Below, piece after piece: positions 24,134-31,631 of a stretch of DNA of 64,000 bases; positions within the stretch are counted from its first letter, which is position 1, and each line of letters opens with the position of its first letter. Location: positions 1 to 64,000 of the IMG/VR virus record IMGVR_UViG_3300021085_000024. One strand, written 5' to 3'. A program made the translations under genes and the position numbers. The notes under the pieces are model-generated. The model had not been told where the DNA came from. It did no database searches and saw only the letters and a program-made list of their open reading frames with translations. This DNA comes from a virus.

Positions 24134-25063
24134 ATGGGAAGAAAAGTTAAGGTTCTCTATTGGTCAACAATGGAGAGATATGAGAAATGCCCCCAGATGT
24201 TTTTGTGGGGTCGTGGTTGGGAAGGCATCGACTTGGGTTACGGTGTGGGTGAGCCTATCCCCCCACCTAAGCCGTCTTCTATGCACCATGCCGTGATGGG
24301 CATTGTGATTGCGAAGGCAATGGAGGATCTCTATAACGATGAGTTGTGGCGAGACCCCACCAATCTCAAAGAAAATCTTGAGAAGAGCATTAGGAAAGAG
24401 TTCAAGTTTCTGACACACACGAAATACATTGATTGGGAAAAAGCCCCTAGCGAAGAAGAAATGCTCACGGTTTGCTTGGAAGGTATTCGTGGGTTTCTTC
24501 CCACGATGAAACACCACAAACTGTTGGGGCAGTATTCACGGAGTGAAGTGAATATGATAGCCGAACTAGACGGTGGAGTGAAGGTGGGTGGTAGAGCAGA
24601 CCTCGTGATTATCCGAAATCAAGAAGTAGGCATCTACGATGGGAAGAACTCTTTGAGCAAAGGTAAATACACCTCTCCAGACCAGTTGAGATGGTATGCT
24701 ATGTTATATCGGGCAACCACTGGTGACACTCCTCACAAACTGGGCTTCATCTATTATAGATATCCTTACGGTATGGACAATGAGGGTGAGATGGAACAAG
24801 GGGTTGATTTCGTGGAGTTCACCCCCCACCATTTAGATTCTTTAGAGGAGCGAGCCAAAGAAACAATGATGGGTATGCACTCAAAATCTTTTGACCCCAC
24901 TCCAAAAGCAAAACATTGTCAGTTCTGTGATTATGAATCCATCTGTGATGCTCGTAAAGAGCAGAAGGCAGTAAACTCGGAGAAAAGAAAGAAGAACTTC
25001 GATAAGAAATTGGGCATTGAAGGGTCGACCGAAAAGTTTGTTCAATTTAAATTGCCGAAGTAG
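24134..25063 (+). CDS. Cas4-like PD-(D/E)XK nuclease with Fe-S cysteines
   Basis: A 309-residue nuclease. GGRADLVII (catalytic Asp near residue 156) and VGIYDGKNS (D-x-K, near 166-171) form the PD-(D/E)XK core. A cysteine near residue 19 (YEKCPQ) and a C-terminal CQFCDYESIC cluster near 256-265 match the iron-sulfur ligands of Cas4 and AddB-type exonucleases. It probably degrades single-stranded ends from 5' or 3' in recombination. ACGGAGC precedes the ATG. No cas genes or CRISPR array are present, so this is a recombination nuclease, not an adaptation protein. Confidence 0.86.
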   Translation: MGRKVKVLYWSTMERYEKCPQMFLWGRGWEGIDLGYGVGEPIPPPKPSSMHHAVMGIVIAKAMEDLYNDELWRDPTNLKENLEKSIRKEFKFLTHTKYIDWEKAPSEEEMLTVCLEGIRGFLPTMKHHKLLGQYSRSEVNMIAELDGGVKVGGRADLVIIRNQEVGIYDGKNSLSKGKYTSPDQLRWYAMLYRATTGDTPHKLGFIYYRYPYGMDNEGEMEQGVDFVEFTPHHLDSLEERAKETMMGMHSKSFDPTPKAKHCQFCDYESICDARKEQKAVNSEKRKKNFDKKLGIEGSTEKFVQFKLPK

Positions 25064-25091
25064 GATCGTTCTTGGGAAGTCTTTTCGTATA
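25063..25091 (+). promoter_or_regulatory. Phage-type promoter, GGATCG-N17-CGTATA
   Basis: GGATCG (25063-25068), 17 bases, then CGTATA (25086-25091) within TTTTCGTATAGT. It starts the operon of coiled-coil protein, sliding clamp and Rad50 C-half. Confidence 0.76.
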
Positions 25092-25108
25092 GTAAAAAGG
25101 AGGTGTAT

Positions 25109-25360
25109 ATGACACTTGATGAAGCATTGAAAAGAAAACAAAAACTTGAGAAAACACTCCAGCGATTGCAAGGTCGTTTGGATGTCGCTAAATCAGATAA
25201 GCAAAAACTTGATACGGAGATCCGAGATAAGGGTTATGACCCAGAAGACCTTGAAAATGTTATTGAGAGGTTATCTTCTCAGAAAACAAAATTACTAGAA
25301 CAACTCGAAATCCATCTGCACGAAGCAGAAACTAACTTACTCACCTATATGGAGAAATAA
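25109..25360 (+). CDS. Coiled-coil protein, 83 aa
   Basis: A charged helical protein with two arms: residues 1-50 (MTLDEALKRKQKLEKTLQ onward) and 60-83, joined by a KGYDPED turn. It looks like a short antiparallel hairpin. GGAGG lies 6 bases before the ATG. It heads the operon with the clamp and the Rad50 C-half, whose own coiled-coil arm is much shorter than that of the N-half; it might complement that arm. This is a hypothesis; it has no catalytic motif. Confidence 0.7.
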   Translation: MTLDEALKRKQKLEKTLQRLQGRLDVAKSDKQKLDTEIRDKGYDPEDLENVIERLSSQKTKLLEQLEIHLHEAETNLLTYMEK

Positions 25361-25362
25361 CT

Positions 25363-26508
25363 ATGAAAATGACTATTGCAAAAACAGACCTTGAAAAAGC
25401 CATCGGTATCACGGCTTATTCACTAGGCTCAGACGGCACAGCCGATTGGACGAAAAATTACTTCCTTCGTCAAACAGAGACTGGCATGGATGTTCACACC
25501 ACCAACCATCGTTACTGCTCAAGTACAAGTATAAACACTTGCACAGTCAATGGTGATATTGTGAATAGTTTCAATCTTCCAGCCTCCCGTTTCAAAGATA
25601 TGTTCAACTACATGGAAAACAATGTGGTCACCTTGACTGTCAAAGACAGTATTGTGACTGTCCACAACAGTCGTGGGAATGTTCGTTTCCCGTGTAACAA
25701 GCAAGACTTCCCTTACTGGGATAAATCGGTTTCGTCTGCAAAATCTATGTTGACCATCAAGGCAGAGGCATTGTACGAACTAATCAATCATCACAAAAAG
25801 TTTGTGGCAAAGCCAGATGCTAAATCGGTTGTCTATCGCTATATCTCTTTTCAGAATGGTGGTGTCCTCAGTGGTGACGGTCTTAATATGTGTTTGACTG
25901 TTTCGGATGATTTGAATGATGCCGACTTTTACTTGACCAAACTAGATGTCAATCCTTTGCTTGGCTTTTTGAAATCTTGTGACGGGGATATTGCTATCAC
26001 CCATTGTGATAAAATGGTTTATTTCAAGTCGAACTCCGATGCCGTGTTCGGTATGGTGAAGCCCCCTAAACGAGTGTGTGCTGGTTTAACGGGTATTGAT
26101 GTTGGGATGATGAAAAACAGCCTTACAGATGTGTTAGCCGAGTGGTCTACCTCTAAAGCGAACTTGATTAACTCCTTTGGTATGCTTGGTTTCACTATGT
26201 CAGAGGACGACAAAGTGGTCAAGTTTGAGTTCAAGGACGGGTCACTGTTCTTTAATGGTCGTTCTATGGCTGGTGGTGTTGATACTCTTGAGGTAGGTTT
26301 GACAACCTTCAAAGATGACACAAAGGTGCTTGAAAATGCTTCCTACTTCAATCGAGAGGTCTTCACAAAGGTTCTGAAACTCATTGATGGGGATGATATC
26401 ACTATCAAAACACTGAAGTCCTTGAATAACTCACCCGTAGTAGATCACACTGTTTCGGGGTATTCCACCTATTCTTTGGTCGTTCCTATCCAATCTGCGA
26501 ACTTTTAA
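25363..26508 (+). CDS. dnaN: Beta-type sliding clamp
   Basis: A 381-residue protein with DnaN length and organisation: three repeats of strand-helix-strand. MKMTIAKTDLEKAIGITAYS opens the first, a middle domain near 130-250 and a last one near 250-381 follow, ending SLVVPIQSANF where beta clamps carry the (M/V)PMR-type end. It would form a dimeric ring around DNA, loaded by the phage clamp loader. The sequence is divergent and the call depends on length, ending and the presence of a phage clamp loader. Its stop overlaps the next start (TAATG). Confidence 0.78.
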   Translation: MKMTIAKTDLEKAIGITAYSLGSDGTADWTKNYFLRQTETGMDVHTTNHRYCSSTSINTCTVNGDIVNSFNLPASRFKDMFNYMENNVVTLTVKDSIVTVHNSRGNVRFPCNKQDFPYWDKSVSSAKSMLTIKAEALYELINHHKKFVAKPDAKSVVYRYISFQNGGVLSGDGLNMCLTVSDDLNDADFYLTKLDVNPLLGFLKSCDGDIAITHCDKMVYFKSNSDAVFGMVKPPKRVCAGLTGIDVGMMKNSLTDVLAEWSTSKANLINSFGMLGFTMSEDDKVVKFEFKDGSLFFNGRSMAGGVDTLEVGLTTFKDDTKVLENASYFNREVFTKVLKLIDGDDITIKTLKSLNNSPVVDHTVSGYSTYSLVVPIQSANF

Positions 26509-27137
26509 TGTCTCAAGACCTCCGAAATAAATACCAAAAACTGGTAGGGAAACGAGATAGTCTACAAGATAGGCTATCTCAAATCCTTTCTCAAATCTCA
26601 AGTTTAGAGAACGAGATAGACACCCTAGATTATGTTTCTAGTGTGTTTCGCCAGTTATTGGATAGAGAGGTGGTCAGCAGTGTTCAAAGTGTTGAGAGGT
26701 TGCTCACAGAAGCCTTACAAGCCGTATTCACAGACCAAGACTTAAAGGTTGAATCAGAGGTGGGTGAAAGTCGAGGGAAGGTTTCGGTTAATCTCACCAC
26801 CGTGCAAGATCATGGTGGTGGGGTTATTGTGGGGGGTGATACCACAGAAGGGTTTGGTGGTGCAGTTTGTACTGTTCAAAGTGCTATTCTCCGTATCTTT
26901 GTGACTCTCAACAGAGGTCTTCGTCCATTGTTATTGATGGATGAAAGTCTGCCCGCTTTCGATAACAACTATGTTCAGAATATGGGCAAGTTTTTATCTT
27001 TGTTATGTGAACGACTTGACCTAGATATTTTATTGGTCACTCACAACCAATCTCTGGTGGACTCGGCAGACAGAGCCTATCGCATAGACAAGAAGAACGG
27101 TAAAGCCATTTTCACGGAGATAACTCATGCCAATTAG
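26508..27137 (+). CDS. Rad50/SbcC C-terminal half
   Basis: A 209-residue protein with a short N-terminal coiled coil (residues 1-45), a beta-rich part, a signature-like GFGGAV near 115, Walker B LLLMDES near 142 and a D-loop/H-loop region VTHNQSLVDSADRAYRI near 177-193. This is the C-terminal lobe of a Rad50/SbcC ATPase. It lacks Walker A, which lies in the gene at 18825. The pair must form a composite ATPase. It overlaps the clamp gene by one base and is overlapped by the next gene. Confidence 0.82.
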   Translation: MSQDLRNKYQKLVGKRDSLQDRLSQILSQISSLENEIDTLDYVSSVFRQLLDREVVSSVQSVERLLTEALQAVFTDQDLKVESEVGESRGKVSVNLTTVQDHGGGVIVGGDTTEGFGGAVCTVQSAILRIFVTLNRGLRPLLLMDESLPAFDNNYVQNMGKFLSLLCERLDLDILLVTHNQSLVDSADRAYRIDKKNGKAIFTEITHAN

Positions 27138-27357
27138 ACGAAAACCCAAGAAGCAAGCCATGAGAAAAGTTGAGGTTGAAGTTGGGGGTAAGACCTACAC
27201 TCTCAAGTTCTCCTCAGATATCGATCAGATTCTCAGTGGTCTTGGTATAGCCTTGTTAAGTTTGAATGATCCAAAAGTGAACCTCATATTAAAGCAGTTC
27301 GGCTTACAGTTTTATGATGTTGAGGGTAACAAGATAGAGGCGAGCGATGAAAACTAA
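27127..27357 (+). CDS. Hypothetical protein, 76 aa
   Basis: Starts MPIRRKPKKQAMRKVEV, overlapping the Rad50 C-half by 11 bases. A basic N-terminus precedes a beta hairpin (EVEVGGKTYTLKFSS) and a helical segment. No family is recognised. It is part of the overlapping run 25109-28957, so it probably has a replication or recombination role. Confidence 0.65.
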   Translation: MPIRRKPKKQAMRKVEVEVGGKTYTLKFSSDIDQILSGLGIALLSLNDPKVNLILKQFGLQFYDVEGNKIEASDEN

Positions 27358-27739
27358 GGGACAATTAATTCAGAAGATAAAACAAGTTCGATTTCGTTAT
27401 TTGAAAAAGTTCATAGATAAATGTCTAGCGAAATCTTCTAGCAACTGCGTTTACAATCGCCCCTCTTCTTTTGAAATGTCGGGTGTTCCTAGCGTGGGTC
27501 TGTGTGGACACAATATGGAAACACGGGACTGGGTTGCTATGCCGTGTGATAAACGAATCAACCCCTTGAAGGCAGATGATTGCCCCCATTTCGTGCCTTT
27601 GAATACGAAGGAAGAACTGAAAGAGGAGTTCAACTCTTCTATTGATGCTCTTCCCATTTCTACCATTGCTTCAAAGTTCCCCGATATGGCAGCCTTGCTT
27701 TGGGTTTTATCCGAAGATTTGGAGGATGATAATGGCTGA
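27347..27739 (+). CDS. Cysteine-containing hypothetical protein, 130 aa
   Basis: Overlaps the previous gene by 11 bases. Cysteines and histidines (SNCVYNR, LCGHNM, MPCDKR, DDCPHF) between residues 34 and 82 could bind zinc, but the spacing is irregular and not that of a primase zinc ribbon. Helical ends flank this part. It lies just before the primase gene. Function unknown. Confidence 0.65.
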   Translation: MKTKGQLIQKIKQVRFRYLKKFIDKCLAKSSSNCVYNRPSSFEMSGVPSVGLCGHNMETRDWVAMPCDKRINPLKADDCPHFVPLNTKEELKEEFNSSIDALPISTIASKFPDMAALLWVLSEDLEDDNG

Positions 27740-28247
27740 TTTATTGAAGGTTTTGAAGTTTCAGAGTCTTAAAAAAAACCCTTTGCTTTTTGAGTTCAAG
27801 GTGAATGGAGAACTAGCCCCCTTTCTTGTCACGAACTCTAAGTCTATCTTGTGGGTCGATGCCCAAAATGATGTAGTTCGTGCTGGCGTTCGATTAAATA
27901 CTCATGTGAAAGATTTCTTTATGGAGATTCTTGATGAGGTGGCAACTGTTGGTTCAGAAGCGGGTTGGGGGAATGTCCATGAGTTTTCAAAAGAGGGTGT
28001 CATGTCAGCCATCTCTTATGTTGAGGGTTACGATGTCGGTGATTTAGAGATTCTCGTTCACCCAAAATCTGCTGACAAACTAGATGTCAAATTGAAAGTT
28101 GTCAATACACATTGGCTTCCAGAGAACTGTGCTGTGGTTGTTCCTCAGAACAGAGATTTTATAGGTTTCATTGGGATGATAGGGAAGAACTTCGTGGGTG
28201 TCATTCACAATCCCTCAAGGGGTCTTTCGATTGCGAGGTCAATGTGA
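27732..28247 (+). CDS. Hypothetical protein, 171 aa
   Basis: ATG at 27732 overlaps the previous stop region. The protein is beta-rich with GWGNVHEFSKEGVMSAI in the middle and ends NPSRGLSIARSM. No family is recognised. It overlaps the primase start (GTGA). It does not look like a primase zinc-binding domain and has no conserved cysteines. Confidence 0.62.
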   Translation: MADLLKVLKFQSLKKNPLLFEFKVNGELAPFLVTNSKSILWVDAQNDVVRAGVRLNTHVKDFFMEILDEVATVGSEAGWGNVHEFSKEGVMSAISYVEGYDVGDLEILVHPKSADKLDVKLKVVNTHWLPENCAVVVPQNRDFIGFIGMIGKNFVGVIHNPSRGLSIARSM

Positions 28248-28957
28248 ATTGGCTTGAGGAATCCATCTCTTTCAATCTCCCTCCTCAAGGGGAAGATTAT
28301 CTTTTATCTAGGGGTGTTTCTCGAACCTTGATAAATGAACTTCGTTTTGGTTGGTGGGATCAAATTACAGAGCCGACAGACAAGTTGGTTCTAGGACGAT
28401 ACCAATCAATGCTGCGTAAGTTTGATGGTCGTATAATCGTGCCTATCTTTTCCCCACAAGGTCGTATCGTTGGGGTGGAATCCCGTTGCCTAGAAGGGAA
28501 ACACCCAAAATCTTTAAGGTTGCTCACGACCCAAGCCCAGTGGAATCCCTTGTTTGTGGGGCTATCCCCTTACGCTATGGAGCGAATCTGGAATGGGGCA
28601 AATGTTTGGATAGTGGAGGGCATCTTTGATGTCACAACACTCCAAAGGCTCTTGGGTAATGGCTCTGTGGTTCTAGGGACAATGCGAGCCTCCGTCACTA
28701 GAAAGCACCTAGACTTTTTGAAGAGAACCGTGAAGGGTTCGGTCTTTGTGGCATACGACAATGATAAGACGGGTCAAGACTCCATGAAGGGGTTCATTGA
28801 TGATCAAGGTCGGAGTCGTAAAGGTGTTGTCGATAAGATATCGGGCTTGGGCTTGTCGTGTTCCCCCGTTTATTATCGTGGTGGGAAAGACCCCAATGAG
28901 ATTTGGGAGAAGGGTGGCGACCAAGCCTTGAAAAAAGCCTTCTCTCTTTATGTGTGA
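28244..28957 (+). CDS. TOPRIM primase core, no zinc domain
   Basis: A 237-residue DnaG-type primase fragment. The N-terminal part carries GRIIVPIFSPQGRIVG, typical of the subdomain before TOPRIM. The TOPRIM core has WIVEGIFD near 123-130 (catalytic Glu) and AYDNDKTGQD near 168-177 (Asp-x-Asp). The usual N-terminal zinc-binding domain and helicase domain are absent. It would synthesise RNA primers but needs another factor for template recognition. The GTG at 28244 has GAGG 5 bases upstream and overlaps the previous stop; the frame is open further but lacks a site. Confidence 0.8.
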   Translation: MNWLEESISFNLPPQGEDYLLSRGVSRTLINELRFGWWDQITEPTDKLVLGRYQSMLRKFDGRIIVPIFSPQGRIVGVESRCLEGKHPKSLRLLTTQAQWNPLFVGLSPYAMERIWNGANVWIVEGIFDVTTLQRLLGNGSVVLGTMRASVTRKHLDFLKRTVKGSVFVAYDNDKTGQDSMKGFIDDQGRSRKGVVDKISGLGLSCSPVYYRGGKDPNEIWEKGGDQALKKAFSLYV

Positions 28958-28960
28958 GTG

Positions 28961-28989
28961 CGGTTGTGTCTTTCGATTAGATCCGTATA
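28961..28989 (+). promoter_or_regulatory. Phage-type promoter, CGGTTG-N17-CGTATA
   Basis: CGGTTG (28961-28966), 17 bases, then CGTATA (28984-28989) within GATCCGTATACC. It serves the DUF1737-like gene and the next gene. Confidence 0.65.
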
Positions 28990-29022
28990 CCTAGCAACAA
29001 TCACACCCTTCGGAGAATAACA

Positions 29023-29214
29023 ATGAACTACAAAGTAATCACACAAAATGTTTCGACAGACCGACCCTATGACAAGGGAGAGTTTGAGAAGAAAGTCCTA
29101 GAACACTTACGAGAGGGGTACACTCTTGTTGGTGGTGTCACTGTCACAGTTGTGGCATTTAGCACAAATCAACCCAAAACATTACAATACACACAAGCCG
29201 TTATCAAACAATAG
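29023..29214 (+). CDS. DUF1737-like small protein, 63 aa
   Basis: The sequence MNYKVITQNVSTDRPY, then EKKVLEHLREGYTLVGGVTVT and a final QYTQAVIK fit the small DUF1737 family (a K-Y-x-V start, a helix with EGW/Y, G-G-x, and an ending Q-A-x-x-K). The family has no known function. CGGAGAATAAC precedes the ATG. It lies between the primase gene and the metallopeptidase-like gene under a phage-type promoter. Confidence 0.72.
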   Translation: MNYKVITQNVSTDRPYDKGEFEKKVLEHLREGYTLVGGVTVTVVAFSTNQPKTLQYTQAVIKQ

Positions 29215-29223
29215 GAGGATACA

Positions 29224-29712
29224 ATGGCAGATATCTACAAAGCAAACGAGGACATCGTACTGCGAGTGAAAAACATCATCAAGGACAACCACCCAGAGTT
29301 GTTCTTGATCCAAGATGAAATAGCAATTCTCATCCGAGAAAAGGCTGGTAAGCGTGGTGGTCGTATCACTTACGCAAAGACAATGAAAGCCCCCAAGATT
29401 CTTGAAATATTAGGGGACACAGACTACAAGTTTATCCTTGAGATCGCTGGTGATGAATGGCAAAACTTGTCATCCCCACAACAGACAGCATTATTGGATC
29501 ATCATCTGTGTGCTATGCGAGCCGAAGAAGAAGAAGAAACGGGCGAAGTGAAATACTTTGTTGCTCCACCAGATATTGGGTACTACTATGACGAACTAGA
29601 CCGTCATGGGAACTGGCGACCCGAACTGGATGGGGAAGACCCAGATGAACTAGAGGGGATACCTTCTATTGATATGGCATCTATCGTCACGGGTGCTACC
29701 ACAGAAGCCTAA
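29224..29712 (+). CDS. Putative phage metallopeptidase-like protein
   Basis: A 162-residue protein containing ALLDHHLCAM near residue 88, which resembles the zinc motif (DHELCH) of a phage metallopeptidase domain family. Here the second histidine and glutamate are altered, so catalysis may be lost. The surrounding WQNLSSPQQTALLDHH and ending GYYYDELDRHGNW fit the same family. AGGAGG precedes the ATG. Role in phage biology is unknown. Confidence 0.55.
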   Translation: MADIYKANEDIVLRVKNIIKDNHPELFLIQDEIAILIREKAGKRGGRITYAKTMKAPKILEILGDTDYKFILEIAGDEWQNLSSPQQTALLDHHLCAMRAEEEEETGEVKYFVAPPDIGYYYDELDRHGNWRPELDGEDPDELEGIPSIDMASIVTGATTEA

Positions 29713-29734
29713 TTTTCATATAGGGTTTCTTGGC

Positions 29735-29771
29735 AAGGCTTCGTCAGATTTTTGTCGAAGCCTTTTTTTTT
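29735..29771 (+). terminator. Rho-independent terminator
   Basis: AAGGCTTCG (29735-29743) and CGAAGCCTT (29756-29764) form a 9-bp stem with a 12-base loop, followed by a T9 run (29763-29771). It ends the 29023-29712 unit just before the next promoter. Confidence 0.85.
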
Positions 29772-29776
29772 GTTTG

Positions 29777-29805
29777 CAGTTGAAATCCTTTTCATTTTTC
29801 GTATA
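29777..29805 (+). promoter_or_regulatory. Phage-type promoter, CAGTTG-N17-CGTATA
   Basis: CAGTTG (29777-29782), 17 bases, then CGTATA (29800-29805) within TTTTTCGTATAAG. It drives the gamma/tau gene and the NusG-like and sigma-like genes behind it. Confidence 0.65.
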
Positions 29806-29822
29806 AGGGTTAGGAGGATATT

Positions 29823-31106
29823 ATGTCACTAGATACAAAATACAGACCAATGGTATATGCCGATGTGATCGGTCAGCAAAGTAATGTTGAGGTTCTCACC
29901 AACATTGTGAAGAAGGAAGCGGGGTTTCATCAATCCTATGTCTTCTGTGGCCCACACGGTACGGGGAAAACAACACTGGGGCGAATACTCGCTAGGGCTT
30001 TATTGTGTGATTCCCCCGTGAATGGTGAACCATGTGATGAATGTTCCTCGTGCAAGACTATCCTTGAACACGGTAATAGCGAATGTTTCATTGAGATCGA
30101 TGCTGCCACGAACAGTGGGAAAAGTGACATCAAGGATATCGTGGACTCCCTTGAGTATGTGGCTGTGAGTGGTCGTAAGAAGATTTACCTTTTTGATGAG
30201 GCACATGAACTTTCTCGTCAAGCCCTTGATGGTCTCTTAAAACCAATGGAAGACACCGTCTATGGAACACAAGAGAAGAAACTCATTTGTATCTTCTGTA
30301 CCACAGAGCCAGAGAAAATGAGGAAAACGATCTTCTCACGATGTGCTCCAGCATTTGTTGTGCGTTCTCCGACACCTCAAGTGATCGCAGATCGCCTTCA
30401 GTATATCTGTGAGCAAGAGAAGATTGAGTTTGATTATCCAGCCCTCACAGCCATAGCAGAATATGGTGAGTGTCATGTCCGTGATGCCATCAAAGCAGTG
30501 GAAGGGGTTTCAATGGTTGGGAGGGTGTCCTCTGAATCCGTGAACCACTATTTAAGGCTAGATACAACCTTCAAAGCCCTAGACATCCTTGAGAACCTAC
30601 ACGGAGATTTCAGCAAGGTTTTGGAAACCCTAGACACTTTATCCACGATGGCTTCAGCCAGTGCAATGTACGAGATGTTGGCAAAACTTTCAATGACGGC
30701 TTTTCGTTATTCAATGGGTTTCCAAAAGTTACCCTCTTATTTGAACGAAGAAAGAGTGTCGAAAATTGCAGAGAAGAAAGGGGTTTTACTGCAATTAGTG
30801 AAAAGTTTATTGTCACCTCCCTTCAATCCGACATATAATATGTTGATTTGCGACTTGGCAAACTATTATCATAACCAACACACTATCAGCACTCCACAAA
30901 AAAACGAAGCATTCCCGAACCAAGTCCAGTCTTCAACGGTATCATACACCGAAGATACGACAAAGGTACTAAATGGGGTCTATCGAGAGCCAAAGGCTGT
31001 CAATAATGCCCCAAAAAAAGACATTCCTTCAATGGGGTTGTCTTTGGATCAATTCCGTTCCTTTGTCCTCACAAGATTAAAGGAACTGGAAACCAATGGC
31101 AGATGA
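29823..31106 (+). CDS. dnaX: Clamp loader gamma/tau (DnaX-like) subunit
   Basis: A 427-residue AAA+ protein opening MSLDTKYRPMVYADVIGQQ. It has Walker A GPHGTGKTT near residues 43-51, a zinc motif CDSPVNGEPCDECSSC near 61-76, Walker B LFDEAHEL near 120 and an SRC arginine finger IFSRC near 166. This is the motor of the clamp loader. The C-terminal tail is poorly conserved, so it resembles gamma rather than a full tau with a polymerase-binding domain. AGGAGG precedes the ATG. Delta and delta' are encoded at 8574-10075. Confidence 0.93.
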   Translation: MSLDTKYRPMVYADVIGQQSNVEVLTNIVKKEAGFHQSYVFCGPHGTGKTTLGRILARALLCDSPVNGEPCDECSSCKTILEHGNSECFIEIDAATNSGKSDIKDIVDSLEYVAVSGRKKIYLFDEAHELSRQALDGLLKPMEDTVYGTQEKKLICIFCTTEPEKMRKTIFSRCAPAFVVRSPTPQVIADRLQYICEQEKIEFDYPALTAIAEYGECHVRDAIKAVEGVSMVGRVSSESVNHYLRLDTTFKALDILENLHGDFSKVLETLDTLSTMASASAMYEMLAKLSMTAFRYSMGFQKLPSYLNEERVSKIAEKKGVLLQLVKSLLSPPFNPTYNMLICDLANYYHNQHTISTPQKNEAFPNQVQSSTVSYTEDTTKVLNGVYREPKAVNNAPKKDIPSMGLSLDQFRSFVLTRLKELETNGR

Positions 31107-31629
31107 TAGAGACCAAAAAACTTGGGTTGTCCTAGAACTCACTTCAAAAGGTGAATACCTTGTTCGTGAGGGAACACTAGAGAAATATCTCAGAAGACAT
31201 CTAGGTATAGATGAAGATCACTCCATCTATATTCCTCTCCATACTTATAAAAAGGGTGGGAGAGAAATCCAACTAGAAGGGATACAAGGATACGCCTTTA
31301 TAGCCAGTGGTTTGATGGATTATGATTATTTCGCTCTTGAACAACATGACTACACTCGCAGTGTTCTTTCGATAGATAGAGGTAAATACAGAACAATCAC
31401 AACACTACCAGATAGTTCCATTCAACATATCCGAGATAAGATTCGAGAAGAAATCTCGACAGACCTTGATGAGGGTATGTTTATTCGTGTCATTCTAGGG
31501 AACTACATCTCCTTAGAAGGTGAAATTATTGGGTTCGATGGTGATAAAGCATTGGTGGAAGTCGGTCTGAGATCGATTCACGCTATTGTTCCAATCCCAA
31601 GAATCTGTTGTGACCCTATTAAGGAGTGA
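31096..31629 (+). CDS. NusG-like transcription factor
   Basis: A 177-residue protein with the NusG two-domain plan. NGN-like part (residues 1-115): KTWVVLELTSKGEYLVREG, YIPLHTYKKGG, QGYAFIASG. KOW-like part near 130-175: GMFIRVILGNYISLEGEI and KALVEVGLRSIHAIVPIP. NusG factors bind RNA polymerase and control elongation, pausing and antitermination. A phage copy could change host polymerase processivity, relevant to the many terminators with overlapping ribosome-binding sites here. It overlaps dnaX by 11 bases. Sequence identity to bacterial NusG is low, but the order of motifs is convincing. Confidence 0.75.
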   Translation: MADDRDQKTWVVLELTSKGEYLVREGTLEKYLRRHLGIDEDHSIYIPLHTYKKGGREIQLEGIQGYAFIASGLMDYDYFALEQHDYTRSVLSIDRGKYRTITTLPDSSIQHIRDKIREEISTDLDEGMFIRVILGNYISLEGEIIGFDGDKALVEVGLRSIHAIVPIPRICCDPIKE

Positions 31630-31631
31630 AT

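Noticed and set aside
24134-25063. CRISPR-Cas adaptation system
   Set aside because: The Cas4-like nuclease stands in a recombination cluster; no repeat-spacer array and no cas1 or cas2 were found anywhere in the window.
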